From assembly GCF_016858305.2 (NCBI RefSeq), contig NZ_CP074436.1:1818001-1882000 (forward strand): DNA of 64,000 bases, read 5' to 3'. The notes below the pieces were generated by a model that worked only from the letters and a program-made list of their open reading frames with translations, made no database searches and had not been told where the DNA came from. Shown here one piece after another: positions 26,804 through 35,033 of the stretch. The first letter of the stretch is position 1; each line of letters opens with the position of its first letter. A program made the translations under genes and the position numbers. Source of the DNA: Polaribacter sp. Q13 (GTDB taxonomy: Bacteria; Bacteroidota; Bacteroidia; Flavobacteriales; Flavobacteriaceae).

Positions 26804-28264
26804 ATGAGTAAAGAAGTAAGAAGTTTAGAACCTAAAATTGTTTGGAATCATTTTGCAGATTTAAATGCAGTTCCTCGTCCTTCTAAAAAAGAAGAACGTG
26901 TAATTCAATTTATGGTAGATTTTGGTAAGCACTTAAACCTTGAAACTTTTGTAGATAAAGTAGGTAATGTAATTATTAAAAAACCAGCTACAAAAGGTTT
27001 AGAAAACAGAAAAACTGTTGTTTTACAAGGCCATTTAGATATGGTTCATCAAAAAAACTCGGATACCGTTTTCGATTTTGACAAAGAAGGCATCAAAATG
27101 CTAATTGATGGTGATTGGGTTACTGCCCATGGAACCACCTTAGGAGCAGATAATGGTTTAGGAGTTGCTGCAATTATGGCCATTTTTTCTTCTGATGATA
27201 TTGAACACCCAAACCTAGAAGCGCTATTTACTATTGATGAAGAAACTGGTATGACTGGTGCAATGGGACTTGAAGGTGGGATTTTAGAAGGAGAGATTCT
27301 TTTAAACTTAGACACAGAAGAAGATGATGAAATAGGCATGGGTTGCGCTGGTGGTATAGACGTTACAGCCACTAGAACTTATAAGGAAGAAGAAACTTCT
27401 AAATACTCAACAGCTTTTTCTATTACCGTAAAAGGATTAAATGGTGGACATTCTGGAATGGATATTCATAAAGGACTAGGAAATGCCAATAAAATTATGA
27501 ACCGTTTATTATTTGACGGTTTCACTAATTTTGGATTGCGAATTTCTGAAATAAATGGAGGTAGTTTACGTAATGCAATTCCCCGTGAAAGCACTGCTCT
27601 AATAACTGTAGATAAAATATCTAAAGAAGCATTTGTATTAGAAACCAACCTGCTTATTAACAATATAAAAGAAGAGTTCTTAACATTAGAGCCAAACTTA
27701 ACTGTTGATATTCAAAAAGTTGCCTTACCTGTAAAAGTGATGGAAATAGGCGTTCAAGAAGGCTTTTTAAAATCTATTTACGCAGCAATTAATGGCGTGT
27801 ATAGAATGAGTCCGGATATTAAAGATTTGGTAGAAACCTCTAATAATATTGCCAGAGTAATTGTAAAAGACGGACAGATAAAAGTAGGTTGTTTAACGCG
27901 CTCATCATCAGAAAGTAATAAATTAGATTTGGCAAATTCATTAAAATCTGCTTTTGAACTCTCTGGTTTTGATGTTGATTTATCAGGAGAATATCCTGGT
28001 TGGCAACCTAATGTAAATTCAGCAATTTTAGACATCGTTTCAAACTTATATGAAACCTTACATGGTGAAAAAGCACATGTTGCAGCTTGTCATGCTGGTT
28101 TAGAATGTGGTATTTTAGGTCAGAATTACCCAGACATGGATATGGTTTCTTTTGGACCAACCATAACAGGGGCACATTCACCAGATGAAAGAGCCTCTAT
28201 TTCATCAACACAAAAATTCTGGAAATTTTTAGTAGCCATCCTAAAGAACATTCCAAAGAAATAG
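26804..28264 (+). CDS. pepD: aminoacyl-histidine dipeptidase (peptidase M20C)
   Basis: Di-zinc cytosolic peptidase that splits Xaa-His dipeptides such as carnosine. The 486 residues carry the M20 metal-site motifs in order: LQGHLDMVHQ (His), GADNGLGVAA (bridging Asp), TIDEETGMTGA (catalytic and metal Glu), LNLDTEEDDE (Asp), and the late His in FGPTITGAHSPDER. The dimerisation (lid) domain lies in the middle with GLNGGHSGMDIHKG. Full length; ends before a strong terminator. Confidence 0.95.
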   Translation: MSKEVRSLEPKIVWNHFADLNAVPRPSKKEERVIQFMVDFGKHLNLETFVDKVGNVIIKKPATKGLENRKTVVLQGHLDMVHQKNSDTVFDFDKEGIKMLIDGDWVTAHGTTLGADNGLGVAAIMAIFSSDDIEHPNLEALFTIDEETGMTGAMGLEGGILEGEILLNLDTEEDDEIGMGCAGGIDVTATRTYKEEETSKYSTAFSITVKGLNGGHSGMDIHKGLGNANKIMNRLLFDGFTNFGLRISEINGGSLRNAIPRESTALITVDKISKEAFVLETNLLINNIKEEFLTLEPNLTVDIQKVALPVKVMEIGVQEGFLKSIYAAINGVYRMSPDIKDLVETSNNIARVIVKDGQIKVGCLTRSSSESNKLDLANSLKSAFELSGFDVDLSGEYPGWQPNVNSAILDIVSNLYETLHGEKAHVAACHAGLECGILGQNYPDMDMVSFGPTITGAHSPDERASISSTQKFWKFLVAILKNIPKK

Positions 28265-28282
28265 AACAATATTACTTGTTAG

Positions 28283-28312
28283 AAACCGAAGTTTACGCTT
28301 CGGTTTTTTTTT
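28283..28312 (+). terminator. rho-independent terminator after pepD
   Basis: Stem AAACCGAAG/CTTCGGTTT (9 bp) with a 6-base loop TTTACG, followed by seven or more T. A textbook intrinsic terminator 18 bases after the pepD stop. Confidence 0.9.
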
Positions 28313-28457
28313 GATGAAATTTGTTTAAAAATTCGACAAAAACCATCATAACAAACTAAATGTCAGTATTTTATATTTTTATCTTTTTGTTAACATCTTT
28401 CATTTTCTAAAAACATAAAAAAACGTAATTTTACTAACTTTAAACTAAACTTTTATA

Positions 28458-29222
28458 ATGGGGAAAATAATTGCTATTGCAAATCAAAAAGGAGGTGTTG
28501 GTAAAACAACAACAAGCATTAATTTAGCTGCTTCCTTAGGTGTTTTGGAGAAAAAAGTTTTGTTAATTGATGCAGATCCACAAGCAAATGCTTCATCTGG
28601 CTTAGGTATTGATGTAGAGGCTGTAGAATATGGTACCTATCAAGTTTTAGAGCATTCAATTTTAGCAAAAGACACAATTGTTAAAACAGCTTCTCCTAAT
28701 GTAGATATTATACCTGCACATATAGATTTAGTAGCTATTGAAATAGAACTCGTAGACAAAGAAGACAGAGAATATATGTTAAAAAAAGCGTTAGTCGATA
28801 TAAAAGACGATTACGATTATATTTTAATTGACTGTGCTCCGTCTTTAGGTTTAATTACTTTAAACTCTTTAGTAGCGGCAGATTCTGTTATTATTCCTAT
28901 TCAGTGTGAATATTTTGCACTAGAAGGATTAGGAAAACTATTAAATACGATTAAAAGCGTACAGAATATTCATAATTCTGATTTAGACATAGAAGGATTA
29001 CTTTTAACAATGTTTGATTCTCGTTTACGTCTTTCTAATCAAGTAGTTGACGAAGTTAGAAAACATTTCTCTAGCATGGTTTTTGATACCATTATTAGAA
29101 GAAATACACGTTTAGGTGAAGCACCAAGTTACGGAGAAAGTATTATTGCATACGATGCAACAAGTAAAGGTGCCGTAAATTACTTAAATTTGGCACAAGA
29201 ATTATTAAAAAAGAATTCGTAA
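28458..29222 (+). CDS. parA: chromosome partitioning ATPase ParA (Soj)
   Basis: Nucleoid-bound ATPase that moves ParB-parS complexes. The 254 residues begin with the deviant Walker A KGGVGKTTTSINLA (10-23; signature Lys at 11), followed by DADPQANASSGLG, and IDCAPSLGLITLNSL. No N-terminal helix-turn-helix is present, so it is the chromosomal Soj type. parB follows after 1 base. No parS-like palindrome was found around the genes. Confidence 0.97.
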   Translation: MGKIIAIANQKGGVGKTTTSINLAASLGVLEKKVLLIDADPQANASSGLGIDVEAVEYGTYQVLEHSILAKDTIVKTASPNVDIIPAHIDLVAIEIELVDKEDREYMLKKALVDIKDDYDYILIDCAPSLGLITLNSLVAADSVIIPIQCEYFALEGLGKLLNTIKSVQNIHNSDLDIEGLLLTMFDSRLRLSNQVVDEVRKHFSSMVFDTIIRRNTRLGEAPSYGESIIAYDATSKGAVNYLNLAQELLKKNS

Positions 29223-29223
29223 C

Positions 29224-30108
29224 ATGGCAAAAGCAACCAAGAAACAAGCTTTAGGACGAGGATTATCTGCTTTATTGCAAGAATCTTCTAACGTAATTTC
29301 TGCATCCGATAAGAATGCAGATAAAGTTGTTGGAAGTATTATTGAAATAGAATTAGACTTGATTGATGTAAACCCATTTCAACCAAGAACTTATTTTGAT
29401 GAAGAAGCATTAAGAGAACTCGCTAGTTCTATAAAAGAGTTGGGCGTTATTCAGCCAATTACGGTTAGAAAACTAGAAGGTAATAAATTTCAATTAGTTT
29501 CTGGTGAGCGTCGTTTTAGAGCATCAAAATTAATTGGAAACAAAACTGTACCCGCATATATAAGACTTGCCAACGACCAAGAAATGCTAGAAATGGCATT
29601 GGTAGAAAACATACAACGTAAAAACTTAGACCCTATTGAGGTTGCTTTATCTTACCAACGTTTAATTGATGAAATTCAGTTAACACAAGAAGATTTAAGT
29701 ACAAGAGTTGGTAAAAAACGTTCTACGGTTACCAATTATCTACGTTTGTTAAAATTAGATCCAATTTTACAAACGGGTATGCGAGATGGTTTTATTTCTA
29801 TGGGGCATGGTCGAGCTATGATTAATGTAGAAAACACAGAAGATCAATTAGCTATTTACGAGAAAATATTAAGAGATAAGTTATCTGTAAGACAAACTGA
29901 AGACTTAGTAAAAAGCTTAAAATCTGGTACCATTGCAAAACCAAAGAAAAAACCTGTACCTAACTACATTAAAAGCAGTGTTAAAGATATTAGCGAATAC
30001 TTTGGTCATAAAATAGACGTTTCTGTTAGTAGTAATGGTAAAGGTAAAATTTCAATTCCTTTTCATTCTGAAGAAGATTTTAACCGAATAAAAAACTTAT
30101 TAAAATAA
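29224..30108 (+). CDS. parB: chromosome partitioning protein ParB (CTPase, parS-binding)
   Basis: Binds parS and spreads as a CTP-dependent clamp. The 294 residues show the N-terminal ParA-activating basic start (KKQALGRGLSALLQ), the ParB/Srx domain with NPFQPRTYFDEEAL and the CTP-binding GERRFRASK, then the helix-turn-helix domain (LTQEDLSTRVGKKRSTVTNY) and a C-terminal dimerisation region. It is tightly coupled to parA and touches the next gene (DUF5683), a conserved Bacteroidetes arrangement. Confidence 0.97.
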   Translation: MAKATKKQALGRGLSALLQESSNVISASDKNADKVVGSIIEIELDLIDVNPFQPRTYFDEEALRELASSIKELGVIQPITVRKLEGNKFQLVSGERRFRASKLIGNKTVPAYIRLANDQEMLEMALVENIQRKNLDPIEVALSYQRLIDEIQLTQEDLSTRVGKKRSTVTNYLRLLKLDPILQTGMRDGFISMGHGRAMINVENTEDQLAIYEKILRDKLSVRQTEDLVKSLKSGTIAKPKKKPVPNYIKSSVKDISEYFGHKIDVSVSSNGKGKISIPFHSEEDFNRIKNLLK

Positions 30109-30702
30109 GTGCTTTTAAAAAATATCATATTTGTTTTATTACTAACGCTTCTTTCTGCGTCCATTTTTGGGCAGAAAGATTCTGTAAATGTAAAAGGTCT
30201 AAAAATTAAAGGAGATATAAAAATAGAAAAAGGTGGTGTTTATGATGCCTTAGCCCCATCTAAAGCAGCATTTTATTCAGCTATATTTCCAGGAATGGGG
30301 CAAATTTATAATAAGAAATATTGGAAAGCTCCAATTGTTTGGGCAGCTATGGGTACTAGTATATATTATTATTTAGACAACAACAAAGAATACAAAAGGT
30401 ATAGGACCGCTTATAAGTTAAGAAAAAACGGATTACAAGATGAATTTACTCTAGATGATGGTACTGAAATAATTTCATTAACCACTTTAGAAACGGCTCA
30501 AGAACAACTAAGCGAAAATAGAGACATGTCTTTATTAACAACTGTTATTTTGTATGTTTTACAAATTGTAGAAGCTAGTGTAAATGCACATCTACTTCAA
30601 TTTAACACCGATGATAATTTATCATTTAAACCCACTTTTGTAATTGATCCAATTTATGTGGAAGCACCAAAAGTAGGTCTAACAATTAAATATAATTTTT
30701 AA
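30109..30702 (+). CDS. DUF5683 domain protein
   Basis: A 197-residue protein starting at GTG directly after the parB stop. It has a signal-like N-terminus (LLKNIIFVLLLTLLSASIFGQ) and the DUF5683 core PSKAAFYSAIFPGMGQIYNK, with a further membrane helix near 75-92 (WAAMGTSIYYYL) and another near 145-165. The GxGQxYN motif recurs in membrane proteins of this group. Function is unknown; the constant place in the parAB-dapB-lepB cluster suggests envelope or division links, which is inference. Confidence 0.85.
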   Translation: MLLKNIIFVLLLTLLSASIFGQKDSVNVKGLKIKGDIKIEKGGVYDALAPSKAAFYSAIFPGMGQIYNKKYWKAPIVWAAMGTSIYYYLDNNKEYKRYRTAYKLRKNGLQDEFTLDDGTEIISLTTLETAQEQLSENRDMSLLTTVILYVLQIVEASVNAHLLQFNTDDNLSFKPTFVIDPIYVEAPKVGLTIKYNF

Positions 30703-30703
30703 A

Positions 30704-31405
30704 ATGAAGATTGCACTATTAGGTTATGGAAGAATGGGTAAAGAAATTGAAAAAATTGCTTTATCTCGTGGACATGAAATAGTAATTAGAAAAGATGTAG
30801 ATGATGTAATTGATATAACGTTGGCAGATGTTGCCATCGATTTTAGCGTGCCTTCTTCTGCTTATAATAATATTACCAATTGTATAAACAACAATGTTCC
30901 TGTAATTTCTGGAACTACAGGTTGGCTAGATAAATATGAAGATGCTGTTGCACTTTGTAAAGAAAAAAACAGTGCTTTTATTTATGCTTCTAATTACAGT
31001 TTAGGCGTAAATATTTTCTTTGAGCTAAATAAGCAATTGGCAAAAATGATGAGTTCTTTAGAAGATTATAATATTTCTATGGAAGAAATTCATCACACCA
31101 AAAAATTAGATGCACCAAGTGGAACAGCTATTACTTTGGCGGAAGGAATTATAGAAAATTCTTCTAAGAATAATTGGGAATTAGATGAAAAAACATCCGA
31201 AGAAAATATTCCTATTGTAGCTAAAAGAATTCCGGATGTACCAGGTACTCACACTGTTTGGTACGACTCTGAAGTAGATTCTATAGAAATTAAACATACA
31301 GCTCATAGTAGAAAAGGATTTGCTTTAGGCGCTGTTGTTGCAGCAGAATGGATTCTGGGTAAAAAAGGAATTTTCTCTATGAAAGATGTGTTAAACATCC
31401 GTTAA
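30704..31405 (+). CDS. dapB: 4-hydroxy-tetrahydrodipicolinate reductase
   Basis: NAD(P)H-dependent step of lysine and diaminopimelate synthesis. The 233 residues are shorter than the 270 of Escherichia coli but normal for Bacteroidetes. Motifs: N-terminal GYGRMGKEIE (nucleotide binding), SGTTGWLDK, and the active site EIHHTKKLDAPSGTAITLAE with the His-His-x-x-Lys pattern. It starts 1 base after DUF5683 and ends the tight part of this operon before a repeat at 31457. Confidence 0.96.
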   Translation: MKIALLGYGRMGKEIEKIALSRGHEIVIRKDVDDVIDITLADVAIDFSVPSSAYNNITNCINNNVPVISGTTGWLDKYEDAVALCKEKNSAFIYASNYSLGVNIFFELNKQLAKMMSSLEDYNISMEEIHHTKKLDAPSGTAITLAEGIIENSSKNNWELDEKTSEENIPIVAKRIPDVPGTHTVWYDSEVDSIEIKHTAHSRKGFALGAVVAAEWILGKKGIFSMKDVLNIR

Positions 31406-31456
31406 AAACTGTAACATATTCTTTTTTTTTACTCTAATAAAATATAATTATCTCCT

Positions 31457-31511
31457 CGAGCGCAGTCGAGAGGTATAAAATAGATATTACAAGTTCTCGA
31501 CTGCGCTCGAA
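31457..31511. repeat. perfect 16-bp inverted repeat between dapB and lepB
   Basis: TCGAGCGCAGTCGAGA (31457-31472) and TCTCGACTGCGCTCGA (31496-31511) are exact reverse complements with a 23-base spacer. It is much more GC-rich than the surrounding DNA. It has no T-run and contains no ORF. It resembles the dispersed ...CTCGACTGCGCTCGA... repeats I know from many Bacteroidetes genomes. Confidence 0.9.
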
Positions 31512-31532
31512 CAGACATTAAACAGTACAATT

Positions 31533-33230
31533 ATGACTTATATAGAGTGGTTTATCTTTTTCTTAGCAATACAAGTAATTCATTTTTTAGGCACCTGGAA
31601 ACTATATGTAAAAGCAGGTAGAAAAGCTTGGGAAGCTGCAATACCAGTATATAGCGGAGTTGTATTAATGAGCATTATTAAACGTCCAAAATGGTGGATT
31701 TTCTTATTATTCATTCCTATTGTAAACCTATTAATGTTTCCTGTTATTTGGATAGAAACCATTAGAACTTTTGGTTTTTATAAAAAATTAGATTCCTTTT
31801 TAGTCATTATTACTTTAGGACTCTATATTTTTTACATCAATTATGCCACTGACACAAAATACAATAAAGAGAGAAGTTTAAAACCTCGCTCTGAATTGGG
31901 AGAATGGGTAAGTTCTATTGCTTTTGCAATTATTGCAGCAACTTTAGTACATACCTATTTTATGCAACCTTTTACTATACCAACATCCTCATTAGAAAAA
32001 TCTTTATTAGTAGGAGATTATCTTTTTGTAAGCAAGTTTCATTATGGTGCTAGAGTTCCATCTACAGTTATTGCTGCTCCAATGGTCCATGATTCTTTGC
32101 CTATTGTAGGAACTGCATCCTACTTAAAATCACCTCAATTACCTTATACACGTTTACCTGGCTTACAAAAAATTAAAAATAATGATATTGTTTGTTTTAA
32201 TTGGCCTGCAGATACTTTGGCTACGATGTGGGGAGATACTTCTGGTAAATTCACGTATAAACCGGTTGATAAAAAAACCAACTATGTAAAACGTTGCGTA
32301 GGTATTGCAGGAGACTCTTTAGAAATTAAGGATGGTTATGTGTACATCAACGGAAAAAAGAACATATTACCATACAGAGCTAAAATTCAATTTTATTACA
32401 CGTACGAAGCTAAATCTGCTATTGACATTAATAACTTTCCAAAATTTTTAATCAATAAAGAAAGAACAGGAGTTTACAAAATTTTAAATGAATATTGGAA
32501 CAACCCAAAAGTTCAAGAAGCTTTTAAAAAGAGTGCTAACTTATCTAAAATAGGCTCAGATTCTTTATATACAGAAGTTGCAGGTGGCGTTTCTCAAGAT
32601 TTAGCAAGTCGTCTAAAAATGACGAATGTAGCAAACAAAATAAACATCAATTTAACCGAAGAAGAGTTTAATCAACTTAAAAAATATCCTGCTACAGTAT
32701 CTGTAAAAAAGGTAAATCATGGAGCAGATAATGCTATTTTTCCTCATGTAGAATCGAATCATTGGAGTCAAGACAATTTTGGCCCAATTTACATTCCTAA
32801 AGCAGGAGCAACCGTAAAGTTAGATGCTACTTCGATTCCATATTATGAACAAATTATTAAAAATTATGAAAACAACGATTTACAAATTGTTGGAGATAAT
32901 ATTTTTATTAATGGTAAAAAAGCAGATTCTTATACTTTTAAACAAGATTATTATTGGTTAATGGGAGATAACAGACACAACTCTCTAGATGCTCGTTATT
33001 GGGGATATGTACCTTTTGATCATGTTTTAGGTAAACCCGTTTTAATTTGGTTTAGTTGGGATGCAAATGCACCTACTTTTGGTGAAAAAATAAAATCTAT
33101 CCGCTGGGACAGAATGTTTACAACCGTAGGTGGAGATGGTGAACCTGTTTCTTACAGATATTATGTTTTAGCTTTAATAGCTTTATATTTTGGATATAGT
33201 TTTTATAAAGGAAAAAAAGGTAAGAAATAG
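31533..33230 (+). CDS. lepB: signal peptidase I, large Bacteroidetes form
   Basis: Cleaves signal peptides at the periplasmic face with a Ser-Lys dyad. The 565 residues are about twice the usual length. N-terminal membrane helices (about 4-20, 50-70, 85-105) precede another near 125-145, then IPTSSLEKSL (catalytic Ser near 152) and KRCVGIAGDSLEI (catalytic Lys near 251). The conserved MGDNRHNSLDARYWG is at about 475. Between the Lys motif and the GDN motif lies an insert of about 200 residues not found in most LepB. A last helix is near 545. All catalytic motifs are present. Confidence 0.93.
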   Translation: MTYIEWFIFFLAIQVIHFLGTWKLYVKAGRKAWEAAIPVYSGVVLMSIIKRPKWWIFLLFIPIVNLLMFPVIWIETIRTFGFYKKLDSFLVIITLGLYIFYINYATDTKYNKERSLKPRSELGEWVSSIAFAIIAATLVHTYFMQPFTIPTSSLEKSLLVGDYLFVSKFHYGARVPSTVIAAPMVHDSLPIVGTASYLKSPQLPYTRLPGLQKIKNNDIVCFNWPADTLATMWGDTSGKFTYKPVDKKTNYVKRCVGIAGDSLEIKDGYVYINGKKNILPYRAKIQFYYTYEAKSAIDINNFPKFLINKERTGVYKILNEYWNNPKVQEAFKKSANLSKIGSDSLYTEVAGGVSQDLASRLKMTNVANKININLTEEEFNQLKKYPATVSVKKVNHGADNAIFPHVESNHWSQDNFGPIYIPKAGATVKLDATSIPYYEQIIKNYENNDLQIVGDNIFINGKKADSYTFKQDYYWLMGDNRHNSLDARYWGYVPFDHVLGKPVLIWFSWDANAPTFGEKIKSIRWDRMFTTVGGDGEPVSYRYYVLALIALYFGYSFYKGKKGKK

Positions 33231-33262
33231 TATTCATTTTACAGTGGCAGTTTCCAGTTTTT

Positions 33263-33352
33263 CTCACGAAGACGCAAAGTTACAAAGAAACTAACTGTTA
33301 CTGTAAACTGAGATTGCATACTGAGATTGCATACTGAGAACGAGACTGAATA
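33263..33352. repeat. CTTTGC-type element plus 13-bp direct repeats
   Basis: 33263-33291 reversed reads AGTTTCTTTGTAACTTTGCG followed by TCTTCGTGAGA, matching elements at 44186 and 45702. It is followed by two perfect copies of the 13-mer ACTGAGATTGCAT (33307-33332) and degenerate ACTGA units to 33352. The whole lies between lepB and the WbqC gene. No promoter or gene is seen in it. Confidence 0.75.
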
Positions 33353-33375
33353 CTAAACCTGAAAACTAATAAAAA

Positions 33376-33978
33376 ATGTCCTTATTTATACCTACTTACT
33401 TTGGACCTATTTCTCAATATTCAGAAATTGTAAAATCGGATTCAGTTGTTTTTGAAATGGAAGATAACTTTCAAAAACAGAGCTATAGAAATAGATGCTA
33501 TATATATAATGCAAACGGAAAACAGCTATTAAATATTCCTGTTAAGGATAAAAATAAAGGAAGTTCTCAACGAAAAAAAACAAAAGATTTATTGGTTGAT
33601 AACGATGCGCATTGGCAAGATCATCATTTAAAATCTTTACAAACTGCTTATAGGACTTCTCCTTTTTACGAGTTTTACGAAGACGATTTACTTAAAATAT
33701 TCAACAAAAAATATACTTTTTTACAAGATGTAAATATGGACACGCATTTGTTTATTGCAGATGCCTTACAAATACCATTGCAATACTCTAAAACCGAAGA
33801 ATATACTGTAGAAACTACAGAAAAGGACTTTAGAGAATTGGTAAATGCAAAACATCAACCAAAAAAATTAGTCGAAAAATACATACAAATGTTTGACGAT
33901 AAGCATGGTTTTATTTCTAATTTATCTATTTTAGACTTAGTGTTCATGGAAGGACCAAATGCAATTAGTTTTTTATAA
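33376..33978 (+). CDS. WbqC family protein
   Basis: A 200-residue protein of the WbqC-like group, found in O-antigen loci of some bacteria and as a single gene in Bacteroidetes. Typical stretches are IPTYFGPISQYSEIV, NRCYIYNANGKQLLNIPV, and HWQDHHLKSLQTAYRTSPFY, then the family end DLVFMEGPNAISFL. The biochemical activity is not established; a sugar acyl- or amino-transfer role has been proposed. It follows lepB on the same strand, as is usual in Flavobacteriia. Confidence 0.88.
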   Translation: MSLFIPTYFGPISQYSEIVKSDSVVFEMEDNFQKQSYRNRCYIYNANGKQLLNIPVKDKNKGSSQRKKTKDLLVDNDAHWQDHHLKSLQTAYRTSPFYEFYEDDLLKIFNKKYTFLQDVNMDTHLFIADALQIPLQYSKTEEYTVETTEKDFRELVNAKHQPKKLVEKYIQMFDDKHGFISNLSILDLVFMEGPNAISFL

Positions 33979-34022
33979 TTAATTGCATTAAATTAAGACT
34001 TATAACTTCAAATCTCTCATTT

Positions 34023-34598
34023 GTGAACATATTATCTGTTTTTATTAATAACATCCACAAGTTACCTCCAGAATCTTATCAAAAATTTTTAGCACTTACT
34101 GAATTAAAAAAGTTTTCTAACAAAGACATTTTAACTAAAACGGGGGATATACCTGCCTATTTATATATTTTAAAAAGAGGAATTGTTAGATCTTATTACG
34201 AAGATGAAAAAGGAAAAGAATATATAAGAAGTTTGTTTGTTCCTTATTGTTCTACAGGTTCGTTTGGGGCATTGGTTTCTAATAAAAGTTCATTACTAAC
34301 CTATCAATGTTTAACTGACTGTGAATTATATTCTATAAACTATAAAAAATTAAAAAAACTTGCTTCAGCGGATATTGACATTGCAGTTATGTATGCAAAT
34401 GCATTAGAGAGTGTTTTTTTATTATTTGAAAAAAAAATATATAATTTATCGGTTTTAGATGCTACAGAAAGGTATAAAGCAGTTAAAAAAGAAATACCTA
34501 ATATAGAAAATATCATTCCGCAGTATCATATAGCATCATATTTAAATATTTCGGCTGTACAATTAAGTAGAATAAGAAAAAAATTAAACTCAAAATAA
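34023..34598 (+). CDS. Crp/Fnr-family transcription regulator
   Basis: A 191-residue regulator with a cyclic-nucleotide-binding-like beta-barrel (about 20-120; TKTGDIPAYLYILKRGIVRS, YYEDEKGKEYIRSLF) and a shortened C-terminal helix-turn-helix (IASYLNISAVQLSRIRKKL). It starts at GTG. The ligand-binding motif of CRP is not conserved, so cAMP binding is unlikely. It is the intact relative of the broken copy at 23755-24315. Target genes are unknown. Confidence 0.9.
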   Translation: MNILSVFINNIHKLPPESYQKFLALTELKKFSNKDILTKTGDIPAYLYILKRGIVRSYYEDEKGKEYIRSLFVPYCSTGSFGALVSNKSSLLTYQCLTDCELYSINYKKLKKLASADIDIAVMYANALESVFLLFEKKIYNLSVLDATERYKAVKKEIPNIENIIPQYHIASYLNISAVQLSRIRKKLNSK

Positions 34599-34688
34599 TT
34601 CTATTAACATAGGTAAAGAATTAAAATACAAATTATACCTAAATTAGCAGTGTAAAAGTTCAATGTCCCCCAATGAATAATTATACTC

Positions 34689-34727
34689 AAAAAGGTTTGT
34701 TTTGTAAAAAGAATAAACCTTTTTTTT
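34689..34727 (+). terminator. hairpin with T-run ending at the DUF6122 start codon
   Basis: AAAAAGGTTT pairs with AAACCTTTTT across a 17-base A/T-rich loop, followed by Ts that run directly into the ATG at 34728. It looks like an intrinsic terminator for the Crp/Fnr gene, yet it overlaps the translation start region of the next gene, so it may also act as an attenuator. Confidence 0.65.
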
Positions 34728-35033
34728 ATGTCAAAATTTATAATACATTATGCTCTTCATTTTATAGTACCTGCTTTTATAGCTTATTTCTTTTTTAAAG
34801 ATAAATGGAAAATGGTGTACTTAATATTTTTGTTTTCTATGCTAGTAGATTTAGATCATTTATTAGCTACTCCTATTTTTAAAGAGAACCGATGCAGTAT
34901 TAACTTTCATCCTTTACACTCTTATATTGCCATTGGTTTTTATTGCATTGGTTTATTCTTTAAGAAAACGAGAATACTTTGTATTGCACTGCTATTTCAC
35001 ATGCTAACCGATTACATAGATTGCTATTTATAG
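34728..35033 (+). CDS. DUF6122 family membrane protein
   Basis: A 101-residue integral membrane protein with about four helices. Conserved His/Asp positions are visible: FIIHYALHFIVP, LVDLDHLLATP, NFHPLHSYIAIG and FHMLTDYIDCYL. The H-x-x-H/D-x-D-H pattern resembles membrane-bound metal-dependent hydrolases (YdjM/LexA-binding-inner-membrane type), but activity is not shown. It overlaps the convergent flippase gene by 10 bases at the 3' ends. Confidence 0.8.
   Translation: MSKFIIHYALHFIVPAFIAYFFFKDKWKMVYLIFLFSMLVDLDHLLATPIFKENRCSINFHPLHSYIAIGFYCIGLFFKKTRILCIALLFHMLTDYIDCYL

Noticed and set aside
27049..27372. 107-codon minus-strand frame
   Set aside because: Antisense to pepD, low-complexity Ser/Pro/Ile content, no start context.
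28313..28457. parS site near parAB
   Set aside because: No 14-16 bp palindrome of the parS type was found in the leader or in the genes.
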